The notes under the pieces were generated by a model, which saw only the letters and a program-made list of their open reading frames with translations, ran no database searches and was not told where the DNA came from. Positions 1-7,112 of a DNA stretch of 8,332 nt are shown here, piece by piece (positions within the stretch are counted from its first letter, which is position 1; each line of letters opens with the position of its first letter). Made by a program: the position numbers and the translations under genes. The stretch is from the NCBI GenBank assembly GCA_900542375.1, contig UQNI01000067.1:1-8332 (forward strand), given 5' to 3'. Source of the DNA: an uncultured Oscillospiraceae bacterium. Its GTDB lineage: Bacteria > Bacillota > Clostridia > Oscillospirales > Acutalibacteraceae.

Positions 1-16
1 AAAAAAAGGTGGTACT

Positions 17-1120
17 ATGAAACTTTCTTGCAACAAACAAGTTTTGGTGGAAGCAGTCTCTATTATTCAACGAGCAGTTTCCACAAAATCTTCTATTCCT
101 GCTCTCGAAGGTATTTTAATTAAAACAACAGAACAAGGAATTGAACTATGCGGCTATAATTTGGAACTGGGGATGAAAACAACCATCAAAGCAAATATTG
201 CAGAACCCGGAAAAGCAGTATTAAGCGCAAAACTATTTGGTGAAATTGTCCGCCGTTTACCTGCAGACGATGTTCATTTAACAACAGATGAATCCAATAT
301 TACAGTGATTCAAAGCGGACCAAGTGAATTTTCTTTGGTAGGGATTCCTGCTGAAGAATATCCTGAATTACCTGCAATTCCGGAAGACGACTCTATTGAA
401 ATTACACATAGTCTGCTGAAAAGCATGATTAAACAAACCATTTATGCGGTAGCAGATAACGATTCCAGACCGATTCATACAGGTACTTTATTTGAATTAA
501 AGAAAAATCAAATCAACTTGGTATCTGTTGACGGTTATCGTTTGGCTTATCGAGAAGAATCCATTCAAAATGATTTGGAAATCAGTTTTGTTGTACCGGG
601 AAAAACGCTTTCTGAAATTTTAAAATTATTGAATGATGACGATACAAAAGTCAATATTCATATTGGCAGACGTCATATTATGTTCCAAATTAACGGTTAT
701 TTTATTACCTCCCGCTTATTGGAAGGCCAGTTTTTAGATTATCATTCCGCAATTCCAAAAAATCATGATACAGAAGTAGTCGTTCAAACGCGTACTATCA
801 TCGACAGTATCGAACGTGTTTCTCTTTTGATTATGGACAGATTAAAAAGTCCGATTCGCTGTGTGATTGAAGAAGATGAAATTAAACTTTCTTGTTCCAC
901 ACCAATCGGACGTGCAAATGACCAATTTGAAGTAAAAATGGAAGGTGATCCATTGGAAATTGGTTTTAACAGCCGCTTTTTATTGGACGCACTGAGAAAT
1001 GCGGAAGGTGATGAAATTAGAATTTTATTCAGCGGTCAAACAAGTCCTATGATTGTACGTCCAAAAGAAGGAAATTCTTTCTTATTCCTTGTATTACCTG
1101 TTCGTTTAAAGTCAGAATAA
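17..1120 (+). CDS. dnaN: DNA polymerase III subunit beta (sliding clamp)
   Basis: This gene encodes the ring-shaped processivity clamp that encircles DNA and tethers the replicative polymerase and other clamp-binding proteins. The 367-residue product matches the usual family length (about 365-380). It opens with the typical clamp N-terminus (MKLSCNKQVLVEAV) followed by the KSSIPALEGILI stretch. Three clamp domains of about 120 residues each are expected at roughly 1-120, 121-245 and 246-367. The C-terminus FLFLVLPVRL is the conserved last strand that lines the partner-binding pocket. The ATG at 17 is supported by AAAGGTGG at 5-12. The gene is complete. dnaA is normally just upstream and would lie outside the window. 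The S4 gene follows after 55 bases with no terminator hairpin. Family assignment is firm; domain borders are approximate. Confidence 0.98.
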   Translation: MKLSCNKQVLVEAVSIIQRAVSTKSSIPALEGILIKTTEQGIELCGYNLELGMKTTIKANIAEPGKAVLSAKLFGEIVRRLPADDVHLTTDESNITVIQSGPSEFSLVGIPAEEYPELPAIPEDDSIEITHSLLKSMIKQTIYAVADNDSRPIHTGTLFELKKNQINLVSVDGYRLAYREESIQNDLEISFVVPGKTLSEILKLLNDDDTKVNIHIGRRHIMFQINGYFITSRLLEGQFLDYHSAIPKNHDTEVVVQTRTIIDSIERVSLLIMDRLKSPIRCVIEEDEIKLSCSTPIGRANDQFEVKMEGDPLEIGFNSRFLLDALRNAEGDEIRILFSGQTSPMIVRPKEGNSFLFLVLPVRLKSE

Positions 1121-1175
1121 ATCACGATATGAAAAAGAGAAATGGAATTGGCTGAAAAGAAAGGCGACTTACGAA

Positions 1176-1394
1176 ATGGAAAACGTAAAAATAAAAATTG
1201 ATACCGAATTTATTCGATTGGATGCTCTCTTAAAATTCGGAGGCGCTCTCAGTACCGGAGGACAAGCAAAATTAGTAATTCAAGACGGGCTTGTAAAAGT
1301 AAACGGGGAAGTTTGTACTATGCGAGGCAAAAAAATGAGACCGGGCGATGTTGCAGAATATGAACATGTACTTTATGAGGTTTGTTCGTCTTGA
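1176..1394 (+). CDS. yaaA: S4-domain RNA-binding protein, YaaA family
   Basis: This is a 72-residue protein made almost entirely of one S4 RNA-binding fold. Visible family features are FIRLDALLKFGGALSTGG near the N-terminus, then QDGLVKVNGEVCTMRGKKM and the PGD turn at about residues 56-58. This is the YaaA/YbcJ-type small S4 protein found between dnaN and recF in Firmicutes. The fold is known to bind structured RNA in ribosomal protein S4 and pseudouridine synthases; a role in ribosome assembly for the YaaA group is suggested but I treat it as inference. The ATG at 1176 is preceded by AAAGG at 1160-1164, a rather long 11-base spacer. Its TGA stop (1392-1394) overlaps the TTG start of recF, so translation of the two genes is probably coupled. 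Confidence 0.93.
   Translation: MENVKIKIDTEFIRLDALLKFGGALSTGGQAKLVIQDGLVKVNGEVCTMRGKKMRPGDVAEYEHVLYEVCSS
1377..1381 (+). promoter_or_regulatory. Ribosome binding site that decides the recF start
   Basis: GAGGT lies inside the end of the S4 gene. It is 9 bases before the TTG at 1391 but touches the TTG at 1382, so only the 1391 start has a usable spacer. Confidence 0.7.
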
Positions 1395-2500
1395 TTATAA
1401 AAGAAATAGAAATTTCTGATTATCGAAATCTTTCTCATGTTATATTAAAGCCCATTCCTCAAATTAATGTTATCTACGGACAAAATGCACAGGGAAAAAC
1501 AAATTTATTGGAAGCAATGTGGATTTTCACCGGAGGACATTCCTTTAGAGGAGCAAAAGACAGTGAATTAATTGCGTTTGGCAAGACCACTTTTGAAATG
1601 AATATGAAATTTTTTAGCGAAGAAAGAGAACAAGACGCAAAAATCAACATGACGAACGGGAGAAGAAGTGTTACAATAAATGATATACCGAAAAAATCGG
1701 CTTCTTCTTTGGTGGGAAAATTTTGCGCTGTTGTATTTTCTCCTCAGCATTTATCACTTGTAAAAGAAGGTCCTTCCAATCGCAGAAATTTTATTGACGG
1801 AAGTTTATGTCAAAGTAAGCCGGCCTATGCAAAATTGTTGATGCATTATAATAGAACTTTATCTCAAAGAAATATGTTATTAAAAGAAATTACAAAACAT
1901 CCTGAATTAAAAGATACACTTGAAATTTGGGATGAAAAGCTTGTAAAGTTTGGTGTTTCTATTATAAAAGAACGTTTTTCTTATTTAGAACGTTTACAGC
2001 CGATTGTAGAAGAAATTTATCATGGAATTTCTTCTCAAAAAGAACATTTTTCATTAAAGTATGATTCTTCTTTTTTAAAAGAGGGTCAAACAGAAATAGA
2101 AACCTGTTTTTTTGAGAAATTAAAATCATCTCGAAAGTCAGATTTTATGGTTGGATATACAACAGTGGGACCACACAGAGATGATATTTCTTTTTATATT
2201 AATGAAATTTCCGCAAGGTCTTTCGGTTCGCAAGGTCAGCAGCGCTCTGTAGCGCTTGCATTAAAACTGGCCGAATCTAAAGTAATGGAGTCTATTACAG
2301 GAGATAAACCTGTTATGTTTTTAGATGATGTTATGAGTGAACTGGATGAAAACAGACAGGATTATATTCTCAATCATTTAAAAGACCAGCAGGTTTTTAT
2401 CACCTGCTGTGATCCAAATACCATTCATCAATTAAAACAAGGCGCTTTATTTAAAATTCATCAAGGCGAACTGATAGAACAAATGATATTAAAATCCTAA
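1391..2500 (+). CDS. recF: DNA replication and repair protein RecF
   Basis: RecF is an SMC-like ABC ATPase that works with RecO and RecR to load RecA on gapped DNA at damaged forks. With the TTG start at 1391 the product is 369 residues, close to the usual 360-375. The N-terminus then reads MIIKEIEISDYRNL, a standard RecF opening. Walker A is GQNAQGKT at about 30-37, the ABC signature SQGQQR at about 280-285, and Walker B MFLDD at about 309-313 followed by the D-loop SELD. The KEGPSNRRNFID and GPHRDD family motifs are also present. An in-frame TTG at 1382 would add three residues but would sit directly against the Shine-Dalgarno sequence. The start overlaps the S4 stop as TTGA. An oddity is a Cys-Cys pair (about 339-340) at a place where RecF proteins I recall carry Thr residues. 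The gene is complete. Confidence 0.97.
   Translation: MIIKEIEISDYRNLSHVILKPIPQINVIYGQNAQGKTNLLEAMWIFTGGHSFRGAKDSELIAFGKTTFEMNMKFFSEEREQDAKINMTNGRRSVTINDIPKKSASSLVGKFCAVVFSPQHLSLVKEGPSNRRNFIDGSLCQSKPAYAKLLMHYNRTLSQRNMLLKEITKHPELKDTLEIWDEKLVKFGVSIIKERFSYLERLQPIVEEIYHGISSQKEHFSLKYDSSFLKEGQTEIETCFFEKLKSSRKSDFMVGYTTVGPHRDDISFYINEISARSFGSQGQQRSVALALKLAESKVMESITGDKPVMFLDDVMSELDENRQDYILNHLKDQQVFITCCDPNTIHQLKQGALFKIHQGELIEQMILKS
2387..2409 (+). repeat. Perfect 8-bp hairpin inside the 3' end of recF
   Basis: CAGCAGGT (2387-2394) and ACCTGCTG (2402-2409) are perfect inverted copies around a 7-base loop. The stem is GC-rich in AT-rich surroundings. No T-run follows, so it is not a canonical terminator. 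The two Cys codons of recF form part of the right arm. It may be a chance structure. Confidence 0.4.
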
Positions 2501-2523
2501 AAAGGTCAAAAGGAGGCAGCTTT

Positions 2524-2796
2524 ATGTATTTACATTTGGGACAAGATACCGTTGTAAAAATGAGTGAAGTTGTTGGAATTTTTGACCTTGAGACATCTAC
2601 CATTTCAAAAATTACAAGAGAATTTTTGGCAAAAGCTGAAAAATCAGGAAAAGTAATCAATGTTTCAATGGAAATGCCAAAAACTTTTATATTGTGCAAA
2701 GATCATAAAGAAAATACCATCGTTTATATTTCTCAAATATCTTCTTCCACTTTGCTGAAAAGAACAAAGTATATAAATGATATTTCAAATGTATAA
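2524..2796 (+). CDS. remB: RemB/YaaB-like protein (DUF370 family)
   Basis: The 90-residue protein begins MYLHLGQDTVVKMSEVVGIFD, then TSTISKITREFL, and ends near ISSSTLLKR. All three stretches match the YaaB/RemB group of the DUF370 (extracellular matrix regulatory protein) family, which is about 80-90 residues long. In Bacillus subtilis RemA and RemB are involved in expression of matrix operons, and RemA binds DNA; whether this protein does the same here is inference. The first four-fifths matches best, while the last ten residues after KRTKY look like a variable tail. A strong Shine-Dalgarno sequence, AAAAGGAGG at 2508-2516, sits 7 bases before the ATG. It follows recF by 23 bases, the same neighbourhood as in Bacillus, and is followed by the first of two zinc-ribbon membrane proteins rather than by gyrB. 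Confidence 0.9.
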   Translation: MYLHLGQDTVVKMSEVVGIFDLETSTISKITREFLAKAEKSGKVINVSMEMPKTFILCKDHKENTIVYISQISSSTLLKRTKYINDISNV

Positions 2797-2830
2797 ACTG
2801 TATGATTAAGACAGAGAAAGGACGGATGGA

Positions 2831-3463
2831 ATGAGTACTGAAAATCAAAATCGCGAAAATCAAAACGAAAAAGTAGATTATCAAGATTTATTTAATTCTC
2901 TGGTAAAAGAAAATGAGCAGAAAGAACCAATGGCAGAAAAAGCAAAGTCAAAAATGAAACGAAAACAAAAAAGTCAAGAAAAACATCAGCCTTCTGCTTC
3001 ACAGTCTCAACCGGAATTGAATAAACAACATGTTTCCAATGAAAATTTACATCATAGTTATGCTCAAAATAATCATAGAACGCACGTTCCGCAGAAAAAA
3101 GGCAGATTTTATCAATCTTCCTGTCCTTATTGCGGAAAAAAAGTAGGATTATTCCGTACTTGGATGCTGAAAAATAAAGGAGATTATTTTTGTCCGGAGT
3201 GTGGAAACAGGTCCGCAGTAGTTATAGATAAAGTAATTGTACCGATGGCAATTACAGCTGTTGCAATCAGTCTGATATTAGTTTTGATTTTTACTTTTTT
3301 AGTTGATATGCACATTTGGTCAATCATATTAATCTTTATTCCATTTTTAGTCTTTTTTTGCGCATCTGTCTTTTTGGTTCGTTTCAAACGAATTGCTCCT
3401 CCCGGTGCAAAACGCAAAAAGAAACCTGTTCAAGATGATATGCAGAATACACGTGTCATTTAA
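2831..3463 (+). CDS. Zinc-ribbon protein with two membrane helices, unknown function
   Basis: I do not recognise a named family with certainty. The 210-residue product has three parts. Residues 1-92 are polar, rich in Gln, Asn, Lys, Glu and His, and probably disordered. A zinc ribbon follows with Cys98, Cys101, Cys121 and Cys124 (CPYC, then 19 residues, then CPEC). Two hydrophobic helices lie at about 136-158 and 162-184, ending in RFKR and a basic tail, so both ends are probably cytoplasmic. The ribbon plus two helices resembles the small Firmicute proteins described as 'cxxc_20_cxxc'; that link is by memory. The ATG at 2831 has AAAGGA at 2817-2822. The next gene encodes a shorter version of the same layout with identical cysteine spacing, which suggests tandem duplication. 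No catalytic residues are evident. Confidence 0.8.
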   Translation: MSTENQNRENQNEKVDYQDLFNSLVKENEQKEPMAEKAKSKMKRKQKSQEKHQPSASQSQPELNKQHVSNENLHHSYAQNNHRTHVPQKKGRFYQSSCPYCGKKVGLFRTWMLKNKGDYFCPECGNRSAVVIDKVIVPMAITAVAISLILVLIFTFLVDMHIWSIILIFIPFLVFFCASVFLVRFKRIAPPGAKRKKKPVQDDMQNTRVI

Positions 3464-3501
3464 TTTTATGATTTTGTTTTACCGAAAGGAGAAATTTATT
3501 T

Positions 3502-3855
3502 ATGAAACAAGCTCCATTAGCACTGCCGGTTTGTCCATATTGCGGTCAGCATTTTAGCTATAAAGAAGTTATGAAAAGTAAAGGACAAGAAGATGTTCAA
3601 TGTCCAAAATGTAAGCAGAATTTTAAAGTGACATTGGAAACACCGTTTAGTATTTTAATTGCCGCAGTTGTAATTATTGTACTTTTGGTGAATGTCTGTT
3701 TGTATATCTTTAAACCTGATATCAACTTTTTATATATGGCAGGGGTTATGTTAGTTGGTATTATTGCTATTATTGTTATGCTTCCGCTTGTCATACGATA
3801 TGTAAAACCGGAAAATGTGAAATATTCCACCAAAACAACAAGATTTAAAAAATAA
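3502..3855 (+). CDS. Small zinc-ribbon membrane protein, cxxc_20_cxxc-like
   Basis: The 117-residue product starts almost directly with a zinc ribbon: Cys11, Cys14, Cys34 and Cys37 (CPYC, 19 residues, CPKC). Two hydrophobic helices follow at about 50-70 and 76-99, with a basic tail after RYVKPE. It is the same design as the preceding gene without the long polar N-terminal region, and CPYCG is shared exactly. The size and layout fit Firmicute 'cxxc_20_cxxc' proteins, a group without known function. The ATG at 3502 is backed by AAAGGAG at 3485-3491. It lies 38 bases after its relative and 33 bases before the gyrB start, so it is probably co-transcribed with gyrB. Zinc binding is inferred from the four cysteines; nothing points to a substrate or partner. 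Confidence 0.85.
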   Translation: MKQAPLALPVCPYCGQHFSYKEVMKSKGQEDVQCPKCKQNFKVTLETPFSILIAAVVIIVLLVNVCLYIFKPDINFLYMAGVMLVGIIAIIVMLPLVIRYVKPENVKYSTKTTRFKK

Positions 3856-3876
3856 AAATACATTTTGTATAAAAAT

Positions 3877-3882
3877 GGAGGG
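3877..3882 (+). promoter_or_regulatory. Ribosome binding site for the preferred gyrB start
   Basis: GGAGGG lies 6 bases ahead of the TTG at 3889 and is too far (21 bases) from the ATG at 3904. The in-frame TTG at 3865 lies upstream of it. A weaker GGAG at 3891-3894, formed by the first codons of the long form, could serve the ATG at 3904. Confidence 0.65.
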
Positions 3883-3888
3883 TTAAAC

Positions 3889-5829
3889 TTGGAGTTTACC
3901 GAAATGAATCAGCCTGCTGAAAATTATGAAGCGGATCAAATACAAGTTTTAGAAGGATTAGAAGCGGTACGTAAAAGACCTGGTATGTACATAGGTTCCA
4001 CAGGTCCCCGCGGTCTGCATCATCTTGTTTATGAGATTGTAGATAATGGCATTGATGAAGCCTTAGCAGGATTTTGCGATAAAATTGAAGTAAAAATATT
4101 GCCTGACAACATCATTTGCGTCATTGATAACGGCCGTGGTATTCCTGTTGGAAAGCATCCGAAAATGGGAATTCCGGCAGCAACTGTTGTATATACAGTA
4201 TTGCATGCCGGTGGTAAATTTGGCGGCGGCGGCTATAAAGTTTCCGGTGGTTTGCATGGTGTAGGCGCTTCTGTAGTAAATGCGCTTTCAGAATGGCTGG
4301 AAATTGAAATTTATAAAGACGGCGATATTTATACCCAAAGATTCGAACGCGGCAATATTAAGACAAATTTAGAAATCGTAGGAAAAACAGATAAAACAGG
4401 TACATTGGTACGTTTTAAACCTGATGCTGAAATTTTTAAAGAAACAACGGAATTTGATTTTGAAATATTAAAAACCCGTTTGCGCGAACAAGCATTTTTA
4501 AATGCCGGTATTCATATTCAAATCAGCGATGAAAGAGATCCGGATAATATCATATGTGAAAATTTTTGTTATGAAGGCGGAATCAGCAGCTTTGTAGAGT
4601 ACTTAAATAAAAAGAAAGCAGTGGAATTGGTACATCCGGATATTATTCATTTTTCTACAGTGGCAGATGATGACCAGGCAACAGCTGAAGTTGCAATGCA
4701 GTACAACGACAGTTATAATGAACTGATTTTGTCCTTTGCAAATAATATTCATACCACAGACGGCGGTACGCATGAAGAAGGTTTTAAACGCAGTTTGACC
4801 CGTGTTATGAATGATTACGCCAGAAAATATAATTTATTGAAAGACAGCGACAAAAATCTGACCGGAGACGATGTTAGGGAAGGTTTGACTGTTGTTATTA
4901 GTATTAAAGTAAAAGACGCACAGTTTGAGGGACAAACAAAAGCAAAATTGGGCAATACGGAAATCAGCGGGCTTGTCAGCAATATGATGAACGACAAACT
5001 GTCAACTTATTTGGAAGAAAATCCCGCAACTGCCCGTGCTATTTTTGATAAAGCTTTGGCAGCTTCCCGTGCCAGAGAAGCTGCAAGAAAAGCAAAAGAT
5101 ATGGTTCGACGTAAATCTGCTTTGGAATCCGCAGCGCTTCCGGGAAAATTGGCAGATTGCCAATCAAAAAATCCGGAAGAATCTGAACTTTATATTGTAG
5201 AGGGTGACTCTGCGGGAGGTTCCGCAAAAGGTGGAAGAGACCGAAAAATTCAAGCAATTTTACCGCTTTGGGGTAAAATGCTGAACGTTGAAAAAGCAAG
5301 GCTTGATAAAGTATACGGAAACGAAAAATTAATGCCGGTTGTAACTGCATTGGGCTGCGGCATTGGTGAAGAATTTGATTTGGAAAAACTTCGTTACGGA
5401 AAAGTAATTATTATGGCCGATGCTGACGTTGACGGTTCTCACATTCGTACTTTGTTGCTTACATTTTTCTTCCGTTTTATGCGTCCGTTAATCGAGAATG
5501 GAAATATTTATATTGCTCAGCCTCCTTTATATCGTTTAACAAAAGGAAAAACACATTATTATGCTTATTCCGACCAAGAAAGAGACAAAATTATGCAGGA
5601 ACTTGGCGGTAATTTAGATATTCAGCGTTATAAAGGTCTTGGTGAAATGGACTCAGAGCAATTATGGGAAACTACTATGAATCCCGAAACTCGTATCATG
5701 CTGCGTGTAGAAATGGAAGATGCCGCAATGGCAGATGAAATTTTCACAATTTTAATGGGTGACAAAGTAGAACCAAGAAGAGAATTTATTGAACGTAATG
5801 CAAAGTATGTACAAAACTTAGACGTATAA
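3889..5829 (+). CDS. gyrB: DNA gyrase subunit B
   Basis: GyrB is the ATPase subunit of gyrase, which with GyrA (2:2) introduces negative supercoils. Counted from TTG 3889 the product has 646 residues; from ATG 3904 it has 641. Both fit the short Gram-positive form. The GHKL ATPase domain carries EIVDN (Glu49, Asn53), DNGRG (Asp80) and GLHGVG near residue 122. The transducer domain follows, then TOPRIM with EGDSAGG (Glu438) and DADVDG (Asp511, 513 and 515), and the C-terminal RYKGLGEM segment. Position 461 is Trp in PLWGK, where E. coli has Lys447. Position 143 is Lys, where E. coli has Arg136 of the novobiocin site. TTG 3889 is preferred for its GGAGGG. ATG 3904 gives the same N-terminal length as I recall for Bacillus GyrB, so it stays possible. 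Three membrane-protein genes separate it from gyrA. Confidence 0.97.
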   Translation: MEFTEMNQPAENYEADQIQVLEGLEAVRKRPGMYIGSTGPRGLHHLVYEIVDNGIDEALAGFCDKIEVKILPDNIICVIDNGRGIPVGKHPKMGIPAATVVYTVLHAGGKFGGGGYKVSGGLHGVGASVVNALSEWLEIEIYKDGDIYTQRFERGNIKTNLEIVGKTDKTGTLVRFKPDAEIFKETTEFDFEILKTRLREQAFLNAGIHIQISDERDPDNIICENFCYEGGISSFVEYLNKKKAVELVHPDIIHFSTVADDDQATAEVAMQYNDSYNELILSFANNIHTTDGGTHEEGFKRSLTRVMNDYARKYNLLKDSDKNLTGDDVREGLTVVISIKVKDAQFEGQTKAKLGNTEISGLVSNMMNDKLSTYLEENPATARAIFDKALAASRAREAARKAKDMVRRKSALESAALPGKLADCQSKNPEESELYIVEGDSAGGSAKGGRDRKIQAILPLWGKMLNVEKARLDKVYGNEKLMPVVTALGCGIGEEFDLEKLRYGKVIIMADADVDGSHIRTLLLTFFFRFMRPLIENGNIYIAQPPLYRLTKGKTHYYAYSDQERDKIMQELGGNLDIQRYKGLGEMDSEQLWETTMNPETRIMLRVEMEDAAMADEIFTILMGDKVEPRREFIERNAKYVQNLDV

Positions 5830-5857
5830 TTTTGATAGAAAGGTATGGTAGTAGGTA

Positions 5858-6532
5858 ATGAATAAAGGCGACACTCCTCCTCGAAGTATACAGGATGAGG
5901 AAGAATATTTGCAGGAAGAAGCAGATATCAAAGAAGTGGAAGAAGAATTGGAAGATGGAGAAATAGAAATAGAATGGGACGGTTCGGAAGCGGAACTGGT
6001 TCCTGATGAAGATGCAGAAGAATTTGAAGATAATTTTGCGGGTATCAAATTAAGTTATGTTTTAAAAGAAGATGAAATTTATGATGCGCTGCGTTCTTCA
6101 AAAAGCTATAGAAGTGCTCAAAAAAGATTGATTGCCGAAAGTATTATTTCATGCATTATGTCAGGTGTCTTTTTTGCTATGTTTGCAATTCAGATGAATT
6201 GGTTAACCTTGATTTTTGCAATATTGTGTCTTATATTGGCGGCTGTTATATGGCCGGCAGCTTGGTATAATATCAAGAAAAATGCAAAAAGATTGACCAG
6301 TGGGGAAGAAGTACAAATGGAAATTTATCCTTCCTTAATTGAGATGGGAAAAGCAGAGCAAAAGTGGGTAATTCCATTGGATGGTACGGTAAAATGTCGT
6401 AAAACCAATCATTTGTTTGTATTGCAAACAGACCCGACTCATATTACTATTTTGCCAATGCGCTGCATTGAACCCTCTGTTTTACCAGACGTGGAAGCCA
6501 TTATTTTATCCGGTACCATACAGGCTGCATAA
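5858..6532 (+). CDS. Two-helix membrane protein with acidic N-terminus, YcxB-like
   Basis: The 224-residue product begins with a strikingly acidic stretch: 26 of residues 13-58 are Asp or Glu. A short soluble segment (KLSYVLKEDEIYDALRSS) follows, then two hydrophobic helices at about 93-112 and 115-137, and a C-terminal beta-rich segment ending in THITILPMRCI near residues 194-203. The helix pair followed by an 'ILPxR'-type strand is the layout of YcxB-like proteins, a family of unknown function. The match is weaker here than in the third gene of this set, so I call it YcxB-like by layout. The ATG at 5858 is the first possible start after an in-frame stop at 5852-5854. Its Shine-Dalgarno is poor: AAAGG at 5839-5843 is 14 bases away. 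It lies 28 bases after gyrB and 15 before the next related gene. Confidence 0.78.
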   Translation: MNKGDTPPRSIQDEEEYLQEEADIKEVEEELEDGEIEIEWDGSEAELVPDEDAEEFEDNFAGIKLSYVLKEDEIYDALRSSKSYRSAQKRLIAESIISCIMSGVFFAMFAIQMNWLTLIFAILCLILAAVIWPAAWYNIKKNAKRLTSGEEVQMEIYPSLIEMGKAEQKWVIPLDGTVKCRKTNHLFVLQTDPTHITILPMRCIEPSVLPDVEAIILSGTIQAA

Positions 6533-6541
6533 GAGGGGGAG
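6533..6541 (+). promoter_or_regulatory. Ribosome binding site supporting a TTG start
   Basis: GAGGGGGAG begins directly after the stop codon of the preceding gene and lies 6 bases before the TTG at 6548, which makes this non-ATG start convincing. Confidence 0.7.
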
Positions 6542-6547
6542 TTCATT

Positions 6548-7111
6548 TTGAGAGCAGAAGACAACATTCCCGAATTAAAGTTTGACAATTTATCCATAGA
6601 GCGAAATTCGTTTGCAGATGCTTATTTTATTGCCCACAGTACCATTTCTCCAATTTATTTACCTATTGTAAAGGCAGGAATCTGCGTATCTTTGGCAGTT
6701 TTATCAGCATCTGTGCTGCCGCTTTATCATACATTTTTTTCCGGCATTGTTGTGCCGGTAATTGCCATTAGTTTTTTTCTTCTTCTGGCTCTCTTTTTTA
6801 TGGTCGTTTGGCCGGGTATTATAAAAGGACGCGGTGCAAAAATTTTTGATTCCAACCAGATGATGTCTCTACCTTTTTCAGTTGCCTTTTTTAAAAGCTG
6901 TTTTGAAATACAAAATGAAAAAGAAATGATTAGAGAGTATTGGACAGAAGTAGACCGTAGTTTGGAAACAAAAAGTATGTTTATTATTTTAGGCGGTCAG
7001 CAACGTCCTCTTGTTTTAATTGAGAAAAAGAATCTTTCAGATGAACAACAGAATAAGTTATCTTCTTTTTTAGAAAAGGTATTGATATTTAAACATAAAA
7101 AAGCAAAATAA
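6548..7111 (+). CDS. Two-helix membrane protein, YcxB-like
   Basis: The 187-residue product has a soluble N-terminus of about 35 residues, two hydrophobic helices at about 38-61 and 66-90, and a C-terminal domain. That domain has the strands SCFEIQNEKEMIREYW and SMFIILGG, then a KKNLSDEQQNKLSSFLEK helix and a basic tail. A helix pair, a strand-rich domain and a final 'LSDEQ' type helix together are typical of YcxB-like proteins, whose function is not known. The start is TTG at 6548, supported by GAGGGGGAG at 6533-6541. The gap to the preceding relative is 15 bases, so the two are surely co-transcribed. A hairpin-forming inverted repeat follows its stop codon. It shows no enzyme motif, and the length is usual for the family. 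Confidence 0.78.
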   Translation: MRAEDNIPELKFDNLSIERNSFADAYFIAHSTISPIYLPIVKAGICVSLAVLSASVLPLYHTFFSGIVVPVIAISFFLLLALFFMVVWPGIIKGRGAKIFDSNQMMSLPFSVAFFKSCFEIQNEKEMIREYWTEVDRSLETKSMFIILGGQQRPLVLIEKKNLSDEQQNKLSSFLEKVLIFKHKKAK

Positions 7112-7112
7112 C

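Noticed and set aside
1142..1201. 19-codon ORF overlapping the start of the S4 gene out of frame
   Set aside because: It has only a weak purine-rich stretch before its ATG, no recognisable product, and its length is unremarkable in AT-rich DNA. A leader-peptide role cannot be shown.
1382..1390. TTG at 1382 as recF start
   Set aside because: The Shine-Dalgarno GAGG ends directly against it, leaving no spacer; the TTG at 1391 gives the normal RecF N-terminus.
2752..2777. Promoter-like TTGCTG and TATAAA near the end of the remB-like gene
   Set aside because: The spacing is only 14 bases and the -35 match is poor, so it is not distinguishable from AT-rich background.
3865..3888. Upstream in-frame TTG at 3865 as gyrB start
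   Set aside because: It would lie before the strong GGAGGG at 3877-3882, which it would then translate as codons for Asn-Gly-Gly, and it has no ribosome binding site of its own.
5818..6048. Minus-strand Ser-rich ORF
   Set aside because: Its Ser-rich composition is the antisense reading of the Glu/Asp codons in the acidic leader of the + strand gene.
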